From NCBI GenBank assembly GCA_029194665.1, contig JARFXO010000002.1, forward strand, positions 612,001 to 676,000: 64,000 nucleotides of DNA. The letters run 5' to 3'. Positions 1 to 7,588 of the stretch are shown one piece after another (position 1 is the first letter of the stretch; each line of letters opens with the position of its first letter). The position numbers and the translations under genes are program-made. The DNA comes from Nitrospira sp. (GTDB lineage Bacteria > Nitrospirota > Nitrospiria > Nitrospirales > Nitrospiraceae). The notes under the pieces were generated by a model. It did not search any database. It saw nothing but the letters and a program-made list of their open reading frames with translations, and had not been told where the DNA came from.

Positions 1-954
1 CCTGGACACTTCGAGGTTCAGGATCGGCAGATTGTTAAACGTGAGCGCCAAAGCGGCTGTCGGTTCGTTCTCGAGTGGGATCTCCTCGCCGGCGATCGAG
101 ACCGCTTCCTCGTCCCAGGGGAGATGAACTTCAAGCGTACTCGTCAATGGGCGTCCCTGCACGAGATTTTGCCTCGCGTGAGGAATCCGGAGCAGAACGG
201 TCAGCGGCACCTTCAGGCGCGGGGCCACCATATCCCGGCCAGGCCGTGACTCATCGATGGGTCGCGTAGAGGCAGCAAGCGGGACTCCCAACCCCGGGAT
301 ATGATACCGCATCGCGAGACCTTCAACCTTCAGCTCGGAGCTCGGAATCAACTGATACAGGGCGCGATCTCCCGCGCGTAGGGCGGCCGAGTCGAAGGCC
401 ACGTCCATCTCTCCGAAGGGCAGGGCGAACTTGCCTCCCTTGAGGATGACTTCTGACCTGTCCTCCGAAGCGAACGCGCTGGTGAGTGCCCACTTGTACA
501 GGTCGGCGGCAATCCGGAGGCGCGGGTCAAAACGCCCTGGGGCCAGACCCGTCTCCTCCGGGAATAGGAAGGCGTAGGCGTAGACTGCTGCCGCGAGACT
601 GTAATCGGACCTTTTCGTCTTCTGCCCCTGCAGGAAGGAAAGCTCGGCCAAGGCAAACAGGAGGTCGGGATCTCCACGCTCCTGCACCATGGTCCGATGC
701 AAGGCCGTGATAGAGGCGGCTGGGTATTCGTCGAATTTGTCGAACAGACCCTGCTCGAAGAGCACGTTGCGCGTCGGCCAGCTTGGGTCGCCAGTGGTGA
801 CGGCACTTCGGGCGAGATCGTAGCGGACGTCCTTGGGGTCGCCGCGAACCGCTGACACCTGCCCGGCGCATGCTGTGAGGAGCAGACACAGGGCACCGAG
901 CAGGAGTGGTCTGCGGCAATCTATCGATGCACGCCTCGGAGTTGACACGGCCAT
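1..954 (-). CDS. Lipoprotein, N-terminal part (runs off the window edge)
   Basis: An open reading frame of 318 codons enters from the left edge and starts at ATG 954; an in-frame ATG at 972 is an alternative start. The N-terminus is a lipoprotein signal peptide with lipobox LLTAC, so the protein should be lipid-anchored. The following region has the pattern VTTGDPSWPTRNVLFEQGL and LFALAELSFLQGQ, with Ala-rich helices (AAAVYAYAFLFPEE). I associate this arrangement with large lipoproteins of environmental Gram-negative bacteria that carry an alpha/beta-hydrolase domain further downstream. That domain would lie outside the window, so the hydrolase assignment is inference. Overlapping frames on the same strand contain shorter open frames but lack protein-like composition. 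Confidence 0.7.
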   Translation of the reverse strand, partial: MAVSTPRRASIDCRRPLLLGALCLLLTACAGQVSAVRGDPKDVRYDLARSAVTTGDPSWPTRNVLFEQGLFDKFDEYPAASITALHRTMVQERGDPDLLFALAELSFLQGQKTKRSDYSLAAAVYAYAFLFPEETGLAPGRFDPRLRIAADLYKWALTSAFASEDRSEVILKGGKFALPFGEMDVAFDSAALRAGDRALYQLIPSSELKVEGLAMRYHIPGLGVPLAASTRPIDESRPGRDMVAPRLKVPLTVLLRIPHARQNLVQGRPLTSTLEVHLPWDEEAVSIAGEEIPLENEPTAALALTFNNLPILNLEVSR

Positions 955-1048
955 GCGTTCAGGAGGAGACATGATCGCTAGGGGTAAGTACTCCTCCAGT
1001 TCGCATGACCGAGGACGAGTGGACAGGATTTTGGCACCTCGTGCGAAT

Positions 1049-1152
1049 TAGTGTCGTGCGTCAAAAATTGCTTTATACAGCGCTCGTCCTGAGCCCTTCG
1101 ACAAGCTCAGGGCCAACGGAAAAGTCAATACGCGTTAGAGGCACTACACTAG
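1049..1152. repeat. REP-like element with CTAGTGTAGTG-type ends, copy 1
   Basis: The element holds the core GAGCCCTTCGACAAGCTCAG at 1091-1110. It is bounded by TAGTGTCGTG on the left (1049-1058) and CACTACACTAG on the right (1142-1152), which are near inverted repeats. It fills most of the gap between the left-edge lipoprotein and the DUF4105 gene. Related copies lie at 10323-10468 and about 13877-14056, and a bare core lies inside the glucosidase gene at 21121-21148. The remainder of this gap holds nothing else I can identify. Confidence 0.65.
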
Positions 1153-1297
1153 GTAGACGCGGCATGGTGCCCGATCTTGATTGACGAGTCAACACCCTCC
1201 GAGTAGACTCCCATCCCCTGTCGATCGAACCATCCTGGCCGGCAGCTCTGAGAATGATCTCAGCTTGCAGTGGACGCGGGAGGGAGAAGAGGAGACC

Positions 1298-2305
1298 GTG
1301 ACTAAGACGAGAACCTGGCGCGAAAGTTTGATCATCAAGCTGCTGGTGTGGCCGCTGCTTCTGATAGGCATCGCCTGGGCATCGCTCGCGCTGTGGATCG
1401 ACGGCCCGTCGAATCCCACGCTGAGCGCGATTTTCTCCATCACGTTCGCGGTCGGCTGCATCGCGCTTCTGATCCTGTTCCGCCCGTTCACCCGTGCGGT
1501 GCTCGTGTCAGCGATGGGGCTGGTGTTGGTCGTCGCCTGGTGGAGTCAGATTGCGCCGCGTCAAGACCGAAACTGGACCCCCGATGTAGCCCGGCTTTCC
1601 CGCGCCACGATCGAGGGAAGCCGAGTAACGATCGAGAATGTGCGCAACTTCGAGTATCGGAGCGAGACAGACTTTACGGACAAGTGGGAGACACGCACGT
1701 ACGATCTCGACCGACTCCGAGGATTCGACATGTTTCTCTCGTTCTGGGGGCCCACGCTCATCGCTCACACGATCGCGAGCTGGGAGTTCGACGACACGCC
1801 GCCGCTCGCTATCTCGATTGAGACGCGGAAGGAGAAGGGCGAGTCCTACGACGCGCTCCGTGGATTTTTCCGGCAGTTCGAGCTGTACTACGTGGTGGCG
1901 GACGAGCGCGATGTGATCGGTGTGCGGGCGAACCAGCGGGGCGAACGCATGTACCTCTACCGGCTCCGGGTGCCCCAGGAGCGCGCCCGAGCGCTATTGC
2001 TGGATTATCTGGAAGAGATCAATCGTCTGGCGGAGCAGCCTGAGTGGTACAACGCCCTGATCCATAACTGCACGACCTCGATCCGCGTGCACGGTCAGCA
2101 TATCGGGGAAGGGCGGCCCTGGGACTCGCGGATATTGTTGAACGGTCGGCTCGATGAGCTGGGGTATGAGCGGGGACGGCTCGATACCAGCTTACCCTTC
2201 CCGGAGCTGAAAAAACGGAGTGAGATCACCGAGAAGGCGAAGGCAGCCGGCTTGTCGCCCGACTTTTCCCGCTTGATTCGCGAGGGCCTGCCGGACCCGT
2301 CCTAA
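1298..2305 (+). CDS. DUF4105 family membrane-anchored protein
   Basis: The 335-residue product has two hydrophobic segments near the N-terminus (about residues 10-30 and 40-60) and a third nearby, then a soluble domain. Residues around YNALIHNCTTSI match the conserved Asn-Cys-Thr motif of DUF4105 (Lnb N-terminal periplasmic domain), a papain-like fold family of unknown substrate. I chose GTG 1298 because GGAGAAGAGGAG lies just upstream. A longer frame from TTG 1181 is open but has no ribosome binding site and would put a charged, non-signal stretch in front of the membrane segments. The gene stands alone. A cysteine-dependent amidase or protease role is inference. Confidence 0.8.
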   Translation: MTKTRTWRESLIIKLLVWPLLLIGIAWASLALWIDGPSNPTLSAIFSITFAVGCIALLILFRPFTRAVLVSAMGLVLVVAWWSQIAPRQDRNWTPDVARLSRATIEGSRVTIENVRNFEYRSETDFTDKWETRTYDLDRLRGFDMFLSFWGPTLIAHTIASWEFDDTPPLAISIETRKEKGESYDALRGFFRQFELYYVVADERDVIGVRANQRGERMYLYRLRVPQERARALLLDYLEEINRLAEQPEWYNALIHNCTTSIRVHGQHIGEGRPWDSRILLNGRLDELGYERGRLDTSLPFPELKKRSEITEKAKAAGLSPDFSRLIREGLPDPS

Positions 2306-2464
2306 CCTTGAACCGGATGGACCAGCTTTGAGCCAGGCGAGAAGTGTCGAACGGGAATCGCTATTATGAAGTGGTCATCCCGCGTATCTTCAATGAGCAT
2401 GACCTTACCGCCGGCGCCATCCTGCGAATATCCAACCGTGCCAATCGCTCCCGACCGCGAAATC
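2306..2464 (-). other. Short protein-like open tail between convergent genes
   Basis: Between the convergent ends of the DUF4105 gene and the small membrane protein, the minus strand is open to a stop at about 2302. It reads like a folded small domain (GAIGTVGYSQDG, then HFIIAIPVRHFSPGSKL). There is no start codon with a ribosome binding site apart from an internal ATG giving about 32 residues. It may be a decayed gene end or chance. Confidence 0.2.
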
Positions 2465-2821
2465 TTATTGCACCAACATGCGGCCCAGAAGAATCGTGAA
2501 TATGGCGTGAACCGCCACCGCCGGCCATAACAGACTCCCGACCCATTCGCCACCGACGCCAAGGTAGGCAAGGTACAGCGTGGCGAACAGCCTGTAACAC
2601 AGCATGCCCAGGACCGGCTGAAAGGCGCTGTTCGTATCGCTGTCCGGCCAACAGGCGACGCCTAAGGCGATCAGAGCGATGCCGGTCACGCGAGCGACCG
2701 GTATGCCCACGCCGTTCAGCTCTTGACCGAGCAACAACCGTCCAACGAGCGATGGGACCGCCAGCAATGCCACACCGGTGACGGCTTCGCCGGCAGCAGC
2801 AAGAACAAGCACCTTTTTCAT
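2465..2821 (-). CDS. Small four-helix integral membrane protein, unknown function
   Basis: The 118-residue product is hydrophobic along most of its length and has about four transmembrane helices (residues 3-25, 40-60, 70-90, 95-115). It starts at ATG 2821 behind GGAGGTCGCG, a clear ribosome binding site. The segment GIALIALGVACW followed by LGMLCYRLFATLYLAYLG recalls small DoxX-like or DUF4345-like inner-membrane proteins, but I cannot assign a family firmly. No partner gene is close on the same strand. Confidence 0.75.
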   Translation of the reverse strand: MKKVLVLAAAGEAVTGVALLAVPSLVGRLLLGQELNGVGIPVARVTGIALIALGVACWPDSDTNSAFQPVLGMLCYRLFATLYLAYLGVGGEWVGSLLWPAVAVHAIFTILLGRMLVQ

Positions 2822-3087
2822 CGCGACCTCCCTAGGCTTTCAAGCGAGTAACCCGGTCGGCGATAGCGAATGCTACCGACTATCGGCTTTCCCGTACTGT
2901 ACCGACACGAGGTTGAGGGGCAGCTCGTTGAGCTTGCCCGTGAACATGAACGATACATCGTCACGATAGTCAGTGAGCGCGAGTGGGCTACGAGATTTCA
3001 AAGAGGGTCAAACCCCTTTAACTTGCAGCCCCCTTTACCTTACCGCACATGTGCCACGAGCGGACTCACCTTCCCGTCCCGTCTCGA

Positions 3088-4146
3088 TCAGAACGACGGA
3101 AATACGTACCGCACGCCCGCTTCGACCTGCCAATCATACGCTCCCAGCACATCTCGTCCCCAGATACCGACTCCAGGGCGCACGAATGCCCCCCATCGAC
3201 CTATGACATTCCTGCCGACCTCGAATTCAAGCGTCATGCTGGTTTTCGCTCCCCGTTCCCAGTCCACCTGCCAGACTCCCTGGACGATCGTCCACCATCG
3301 CTCGATCAAAAGGGTGTCAAGCTGCAGCGTATACTTTGTGAGTGAAACATCTTTCCGTGCCGGATCTCCACCCACCGTGGTCAAATGTTGTAATGTTCCA
3401 AAGAGCAAGGAATTCCAGTCCGGAAGGAATCGGGCCGTCGCCAGGACCGGGCCTACGTTATATTTGCCGAAACCCAGATCCGTCTCCGCTGCCGTTGGAA
3501 ACGTGGAAATCGCACCAAGGAATACGGCGTACTCCGGAGTGTTGTACACACGCCAACCCGCCCCGACGACCATGTCCGACAGGCCTCGGAGATTGGCGGC
3601 GCCGGGACTATTCGGATCGACCCACTTGAGATACGGCAGCTCCATGCGCAGCAACCAGTTCTCGCGAAATGGAAGATCCACGCGAAAGACGGCGTCGGTT
3701 GCATGGGCCCCCTGCTGCAGGTTCTGATATTGTGCCGTCATCTGCACTCGGCCCACGATCGCCGTCGGATCGATCCCGAATTTCGCAGCAAGTCGCTTTA
3801 GACGCTCGGCTTCCGCGCTTTCTTCCTCGCTCAACAGCCTGGGCCTCAACCTGGGCGGCAGGAACCGAGGGTCGCGAGGCGGCCCTCCTTGATCAGTCTC
3901 CAGAGTGCTGTGCAACTCGTCCAATGCCGACCTTTCCTCAGGCGTTGTTTTCGCATCGGCTTTCTCTTGAGCCATCGGCTGCTCTTGCCCCCATACCGGC
4001 GATATGCAGCCCGATACCAGCCACGCAGTCAGAGAGAGCGCCGCCCAGGAAATGTTGCTCCGCCGGCCCATGGCCTGAAGCAGTCGCTTCTCTTCGGCGC
4101 TCACCGTCGAGGGTTCGAGCGTGATCGACCTTTGGGGATTCGTCAT
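3088..4146 (-). CDS. Outer-membrane beta-barrel (transporter-like) protein
   Basis: The 352-residue product has an N-terminal hydrophobic segment ending SGCISPVWGQ, which may act as a signal or lipoprotein signal. A charged helical linker follows (residues 55-110). The C-terminal 230 residues alternate polar and hydrophobic residues, as expected of a beta-barrel, and end in YVFPSF, with the terminal Phe typical of outer-membrane proteins. The pattern resembles the transporter family linked to the phenol-degradation meta pathway. Its ATG overlaps the stop codon of the broken formylglycine-generating-enzyme fragment by ATGA. A strong sigma70-like promoter lies upstream at 4391-4419. The substrate is unknown. 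Confidence 0.7.
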   Translation of the reverse strand: MTNPQRSITLEPSTVSAEEKRLLQAMGRRSNISWAALSLTAWLVSGCISPVWGQEQPMAQEKADAKTTPEERSALDELHSTLETDQGGPPRDPRFLPPRLRPRLLSEEESAEAERLKRLAAKFGIDPTAIVGRVQMTAQYQNLQQGAHATDAVFRVDLPFRENWLLRMELPYLKWVDPNSPGAANLRGLSDMVVGAGWRVYNTPEYAVFLGAISTFPTAAETDLGFGKYNVGPVLATARFLPDWNSLLFGTLQHLTTVGGDPARKDVSLTKYTLQLDTLLIERWWTIVQGVWQVDWERGAKTSMTLEFEVGRNVIGRWGAFVRPGVGIWGRDVLGAYDWQVEAGVRYVFPSF

Positions 4147-4340
4147 TGCCGAACATTACGCACCAATCGGATTCCCAAATGGTTCGTCTCTGTATCCGGT
4201 TCGCTTTTTCTTCGCCCGCCTGCAATAGAGCGCGCGCAATACTGGTCGGTGCAGAGGAAGGAGCCGTCCTTATGCACTTGGGTTTGCGCGCCTGGTTCGC
4301 TGGGATCGAAACTGTCTGCTGGTCTCTGCGCGGCCGACAC
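4143..4340 (-). pseudogene. C-terminal remnant of a formylglycine-generating-enzyme (SUMF1) family protein
   Basis: The minus strand reads VHKDGSFLCTDQYCARS, then GGRRKSEPDTETNHLGIRLV. This matches the C-terminal signature of the FGE-sulfatase domain (GGSxLC...YCxRY...R...T...LGFR). Only about 60 residues remain; the rest of the roughly 300-residue family domain is absent upstream. The stop codon overlaps the ATG of the outer-membrane protein (ATGA), suggesting the intact gene was once translationally coupled to it. The expected motif residues Tyr after CAR and Phe in LGFR are replaced by Ser and Ile, consistent with decay. A GTG at 4340 could start a 65-residue peptide. Confidence 0.65.
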
Positions 4341-4390
4341 CGACGGACCGACTTGGGCACCGCTCAGTCCGCGTAGGGACCCTTTGTATT

Positions 4391-4419
4391 TGTATAGGGT
4401 GGGATCGCCTGAGAGTCAA
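4391..4419 (-). promoter_or_regulatory. Sigma70-like promoter A (twin of 62867-62895)
   Basis: On the minus strand TTGACT and TATACA are separated by exactly 17 bases, a near-consensus -35/-10 pair. It would drive the FGE remnant and the outer-membrane protein gene (start 4146). Spacer and flanks are nearly the same as in the promoter ahead of the DUF4136 gene at 62734, including the upstream CATCTCTCCCG block. The rest of the gap 4341-4540 holds no gene I can support. Confidence 0.6.
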
Positions 4420-4540
4420 CTGCAGGCGGGAGAGATGCTGGGAATTATCGGAGACGCAGGCCGACGAGCGGCACATTGCAAGGCGCTCCGGCCTTTGCTA
4501 TCTTCTGCACCACGCCGTTCCGCAGCAGAGCAGCCGGAGT

Positions 4541-6250
4541 ATGCTGTCGAGCATGTCCTTTCGTGCGCCTACACACATAGCGTTCCCTCGCTCAGGGCTC
4601 CGTGCTCGTTCCACCATCGGTTGCCGACCCTTCCGCCTCTGCGTCCTCGTGCTGTTGCTCGTCGGCGCGGCAATAGACAGGTCGTTCGCGGCCGAACAGC
4701 GAGCGATCCCGACGCCCACCGCCGCGTCGGAGTTGATCCCGATGGCCCCAGTAAGGCTGGATGGTCGAGTTCTGTTCAAAGTGCGCGGGGTCAGCGCCTT
4801 TCCGGCTGAGCAACGGGCCGGCCTCACCGAACAACGCCTGCGCGACATCGCCTCGAACGAAAGCCTCCCGCTGGACTCCCTCCATGTAGAGGAACGAAGA
4901 GACCGCTCTCTCCTCAAGTTCTCGGACGAGCTCGTGATGACGGTCTACGATGCTGATGCGGAGATCGAAGGGGTGTCACGCCATCTTCTAGCCGAGGCCT
5001 ATCAACGCCGTATCAAGACCGAGCTCGCCGTCTACCGGCACGACAGGAATCCGGAGATCCTCCTCACTCATACGATCTATGCGGTGGGTGCGACCACGGC
5101 GTTCTTGCTGTCCGTGTATCTCTTAGTCCTGGGGTTCAGGCGCGCTGACCGGTTGCTGGAAAAACGATACCAGACGAAGGTGGAGAGCCTGCGCGGCAAG
5201 ATCTTCCGGTTCGTAGAATCAGAACTGATCTGGAACGGCATCCGATCGTCGGGACAGCTCGTGCGCACGATGCTCATCCTCTTTCTGTTGTTCATCCATA
5301 GCCAGTTCGTCCTCGGCCTGTTTCCCTGGACGAAAGCGCTCTCAGCGAGACTCCTGTCGCTCGTGCTCGATCCACTCCAGACTATGGGACTGGCCGTCAT
5401 CGATGCGGTGCCGAGGCTGATCTTCCTCGTCATCCTCGCGGTCGTCATTCGGTACACGCTCAAGCTGCTGAAGATGTATTTCACCGCCATTCAACAGGGC
5501 ACGTTCTTCCTCAGTGGATTCGATGCCGACTGGGCGATGCCGACCTACCGCATTCTGCGAACGGTGACCATCGCCTTCGCATTGGTCGTCGCGTATCCGT
5601 ACGTGCCGGGATCCGACTCGGAAGCGTTCAAAGGGATATCGATTCTGCTGGGCGTCATTTTTTCGCTCGGATCATCCTCGGTCGTCGCCAACACCATCGC
5701 GGGGTACACAATGATTTACCGCCGCGCCTTCAAAGTCGGCGACCGAGTCATGATCGACCAATTGGTCGGAGATGTGACCGCCATGCGGCTGCAAGTGACG
5801 CACCTGCGCTCCCTCAAGAACGAAGAAATCACGATCCCGAATTCCATGATTCTGAACAGCAGCGTCACGAATTTCAGCTCGCTCGCGCAGGAGCGAGGGC
5901 TGATCCTTCATGCGATCGTGGGAGTCGGTTACGAAACCTCCTGGCGACAGGTGGAAGCCCTGTTGCTCGAGGCGGCAAGGCGTACGGAGGGGGTGTTACA
6001 GAACCCTCCGCCGGTCGTCCTGCTGCCCTCGCTGGGCGACTTCGCGGTGCAATATGAATTGAACGTCCATTCAGATCGTCCCCAAGAAAGCCCCCAACTC
6101 TATGCCGCGCTGCACCACAACATCCTGGATCTCTTCAACGAGCACGGCGTGCAGATCATGACTCCGGCGTACCAGGACGATCCCGTAAAGCCCAAGATCG
6201 TGCCGAAGGACCAGTGGTTCGCGCCACCCGCCACGCCGCCCGCGACATGA
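4541..6250 (+). CDS. MscS family mechanosensitive ion channel
   Basis: The 569-residue product has an N-terminal signal-like segment (about residues 30-48), a periplasmic domain to about 180, then about five membrane helices. The last of these carries the pore-lining pattern LGSSSVVANTIAGYTMIYRR, followed by FKVGDRVMI, the start of the MscS beta domain. The C-terminal 120 residues form the alpha/beta vestibule region. Such channels open under membrane tension and release solutes on osmotic downshock. The start is ATG 4541 or, 12 bases later, ATG 4553. It is larger than E. coli MscS (286 residues) and only distantly similar to the other two MscS proteins in the window. Confidence 0.9.
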   Translation: MLSSMSFRAPTHIAFPRSGLRARSTIGCRPFRLCVLVLLLVGAAIDRSFAAEQRAIPTPTAASELIPMAPVRLDGRVLFKVRGVSAFPAEQRAGLTEQRLRDIASNESLPLDSLHVEERRDRSLLKFSDELVMTVYDADAEIEGVSRHLLAEAYQRRIKTELAVYRHDRNPEILLTHTIYAVGATTAFLLSVYLLVLGFRRADRLLEKRYQTKVESLRGKIFRFVESELIWNGIRSSGQLVRTMLILFLLFIHSQFVLGLFPWTKALSARLLSLVLDPLQTMGLAVIDAVPRLIFLVILAVVIRYTLKLLKMYFTAIQQGTFFLSGFDADWAMPTYRILRTVTIAFALVVAYPYVPGSDSEAFKGISILLGVIFSLGSSSVVANTIAGYTMIYRRAFKVGDRVMIDQLVGDVTAMRLQVTHLRSLKNEEITIPNSMILNSSVTNFSSLAQERGLILHAIVGVGYETSWRQVEALLLEAARRTEGVLQNPPPVVLLPSLGDFAVQYELNVHSDRPQESPQLYAALHHNILDLFNEHGVQIMTPAYQDDPVKPKIVPKDQWFAPPATPPAT

Positions 6251-6269
6251 GCGCGCACCCGGCCTGACC

Positions 6270-6327
6270 ACTCCATTCGTCCCGAGGCTTTCGAAAGATA
6301 AACCGAGGGGTTTTCCGCAGCCTGTTA
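6270..6327. repeat. Partial copy of the 137-bp palindromic repeat (right half)
   Basis: The sequence from CCATTCGTCCCGAGGCTTTC to TTTTCCGCAGCCTGTTA matches the right half of the repeats at 39829-39965 and 42213-42349. The left half is absent. Its terminal TTA is the complement of the TAA stop codon of the lipoprotein gene on the minus strand. Confidence 0.75.
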
Positions 6328-6906
6328 GAAAGCACCCGCGTCCTGTGCGGCCGCTAGAAACCTGTGTGTGCAATCGGTGATCCCCTCGCGAATCAAGATT
6401 CCATCCTGCGCCAGCATGTTCGGCCCCCTCTGCGCCGACGTGCAGTTCCAGGTAAAAAGCGTGCGCTCGCCCGACCGGACGGTAAAGTCGGCCACCAGGT
6501 CGAACGATCGTTCCTGTCCGCTTTTCCAGTCAACATAGAATCGTGTGATGGTGCCGGACACGACACGGTCGCTCGGCTCCGTTGTTCGGTACCCCGACCG
6601 GTCCAGCTCCTTGCGGAGAGCATCTGCGAAGAAGGAGCCGATTTCCTGCGCGAGGTACAACTTGCTTTTCGATGTAGGATCGGTTTCGACCTGATGCGGA
6701 CGCACCCGATGCTCAACCGACGGTTGGTAGCGAAAGGGCACCGTGCCGACAGATCCCTGTCCTTTCAGAGGATTGGTCGGTTCGTACTTCAGCGAGATGA
6801 TGCGGGGACAGCCTGTCGTCGTGACGACCAGAAGCAGCAGGCAGAACGTCCAGAGGAACGACCTGCGCGAACAGCGGTGCTTTCCGGCGATCACGCTCAT
6901 AATCAT
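6325..6906 (-). CDS. Lipoprotein, YajG-like
   Basis: The 193-residue product has a signal peptide ending in the lipobox TTTGC and should be lipid-anchored. The mature part contains SKSKLYLAQEIGSFFADALRKELDRSGY followed by GTITRFYVDW (split by several residues) and VRSGERTLFTWNC. This is the layout of YajG-like and similar outer-membrane lipoproteins, in which a short helix is followed by a beta sheet. I chose ATG 6906 behind AAGGCAAGG; an upstream ATG at 6945 is possible. The stop codon lies exactly at the end of the partial 137-bp repeat. Function unknown. Confidence 0.75.
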   Translation of the reverse strand: MIMSVIAGKHRCSRRSFLWTFCLLLLVVTTTGCPRIISLKYEPTNPLKGQGSVGTVPFRYQPSVEHRVRPHQVETDPTSKSKLYLAQEIGSFFADALRKELDRSGYRTTEPSDRVVSGTITRFYVDWKSGQERSFDLVADFTVRSGERTLFTWNCTSAQRGPNMLAQDGILIREGITDCTHRFLAAAQDAGAF

Positions 6907-7022
6907 CGGCCTTGCCTTTCGAAGATTGCGGGCATCATCGGTCACGGCGGCGACCTTCTATCCGTTCACTCAGATCCTCTCCATCTCACCTTCTTGCCCA
7001 CCGCCTTGGCAGCCGATGAGTC

Positions 7023-7394
7023 CTATCGAAGGGCCGCGACAAGCTCTTCTGGTCTTGGTCGGGGAGATAGCTCTCCGTCGGCCATGCGGCGCTGTGCGCG
7101 CTCGAAAAACTCCTGCTCGTGAGACGGAGGCACCCCAAGGAGTTTTCCCATCGATTCCAAATACTCACCGCGCCCCTTGGCCATGTCCTGCAGCAGGTTC
7201 TCGGTGTTCACGGTCGCGAACGCGAGGGCCTTATACTCCTCCTTCAGCAAGCCATCGTCGCGATACCAATCGTTCGGCGTCGTGCTGGACAAGGTGTTCT
7301 TGATGCTGTCTGTTACAGTGCAGGCCGTCGAGAGCAGCAAACTGCCACACAACGCAAGGAATATGAGCAAACCGGTTGCAGAACGGATAGTCAT
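7023..7394 (-). CDS. Small lipoprotein, DUF3015-like
   Basis: The 123-residue product has a lipoprotein signal peptide with lipobox LLSTAC. The mature region contains FATVNTENLLQDMAKGRGEY followed by LESMGKLLGV, a pattern I associate with DUF3015-like proteins. ATG 7394 follows AGGAGG at the right distance; the further in-frame ATG at 7415 overlaps that ribosome binding site and is less likely. It is transcribed in the same direction as the YajG-like lipoprotein downstream. Function unknown. Confidence 0.75.
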   Translation of the reverse strand: MTIRSATGLLIFLALCGSLLLSTACTVTDSIKNTLSSTTPNDWYRDDGLLKEEYKALAFATVNTENLLQDMAKGRGEYLESMGKLLGVPPSHEQEFFERAQRRMADGELSPRPRPEELVAALR

Positions 7395-7588
7395 GGTTCC
7401 AACCTCCTTCCTCATGTTGCAGACGGCTTCCCGAAAAGCGATGTGGACGATATCAGAGCCCCCTCATTTCATGCAATGCCTGGGGGTGGGATTTGGTAAT
7501 AAACCTTCTATTTTAGAGCACCGCCCATGCTAGAGTGTGCGCTGATAGGGGCCTGTGCCGTTCCTGAACCACCAGCTCGTGAGGCAAC

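Noticed and set aside
348-919. Two overlapping minus-strand frames of 130 and 182 codons at the left edge
   Set aside because: They are rich in Arg, Ser and Pro with no protein-like pattern. The third minus-strand frame is open through the whole region with a lipoprotein signal peptide.
3889-4809. Plus-strand frame of 306 codons
   Set aside because: It is antisense to the barrel protein gene and the FGE remnant and overlaps the MscS start; its composition is Arg/Ser/Pro-rich as expected of a shadow frame in GC-rich DNA.
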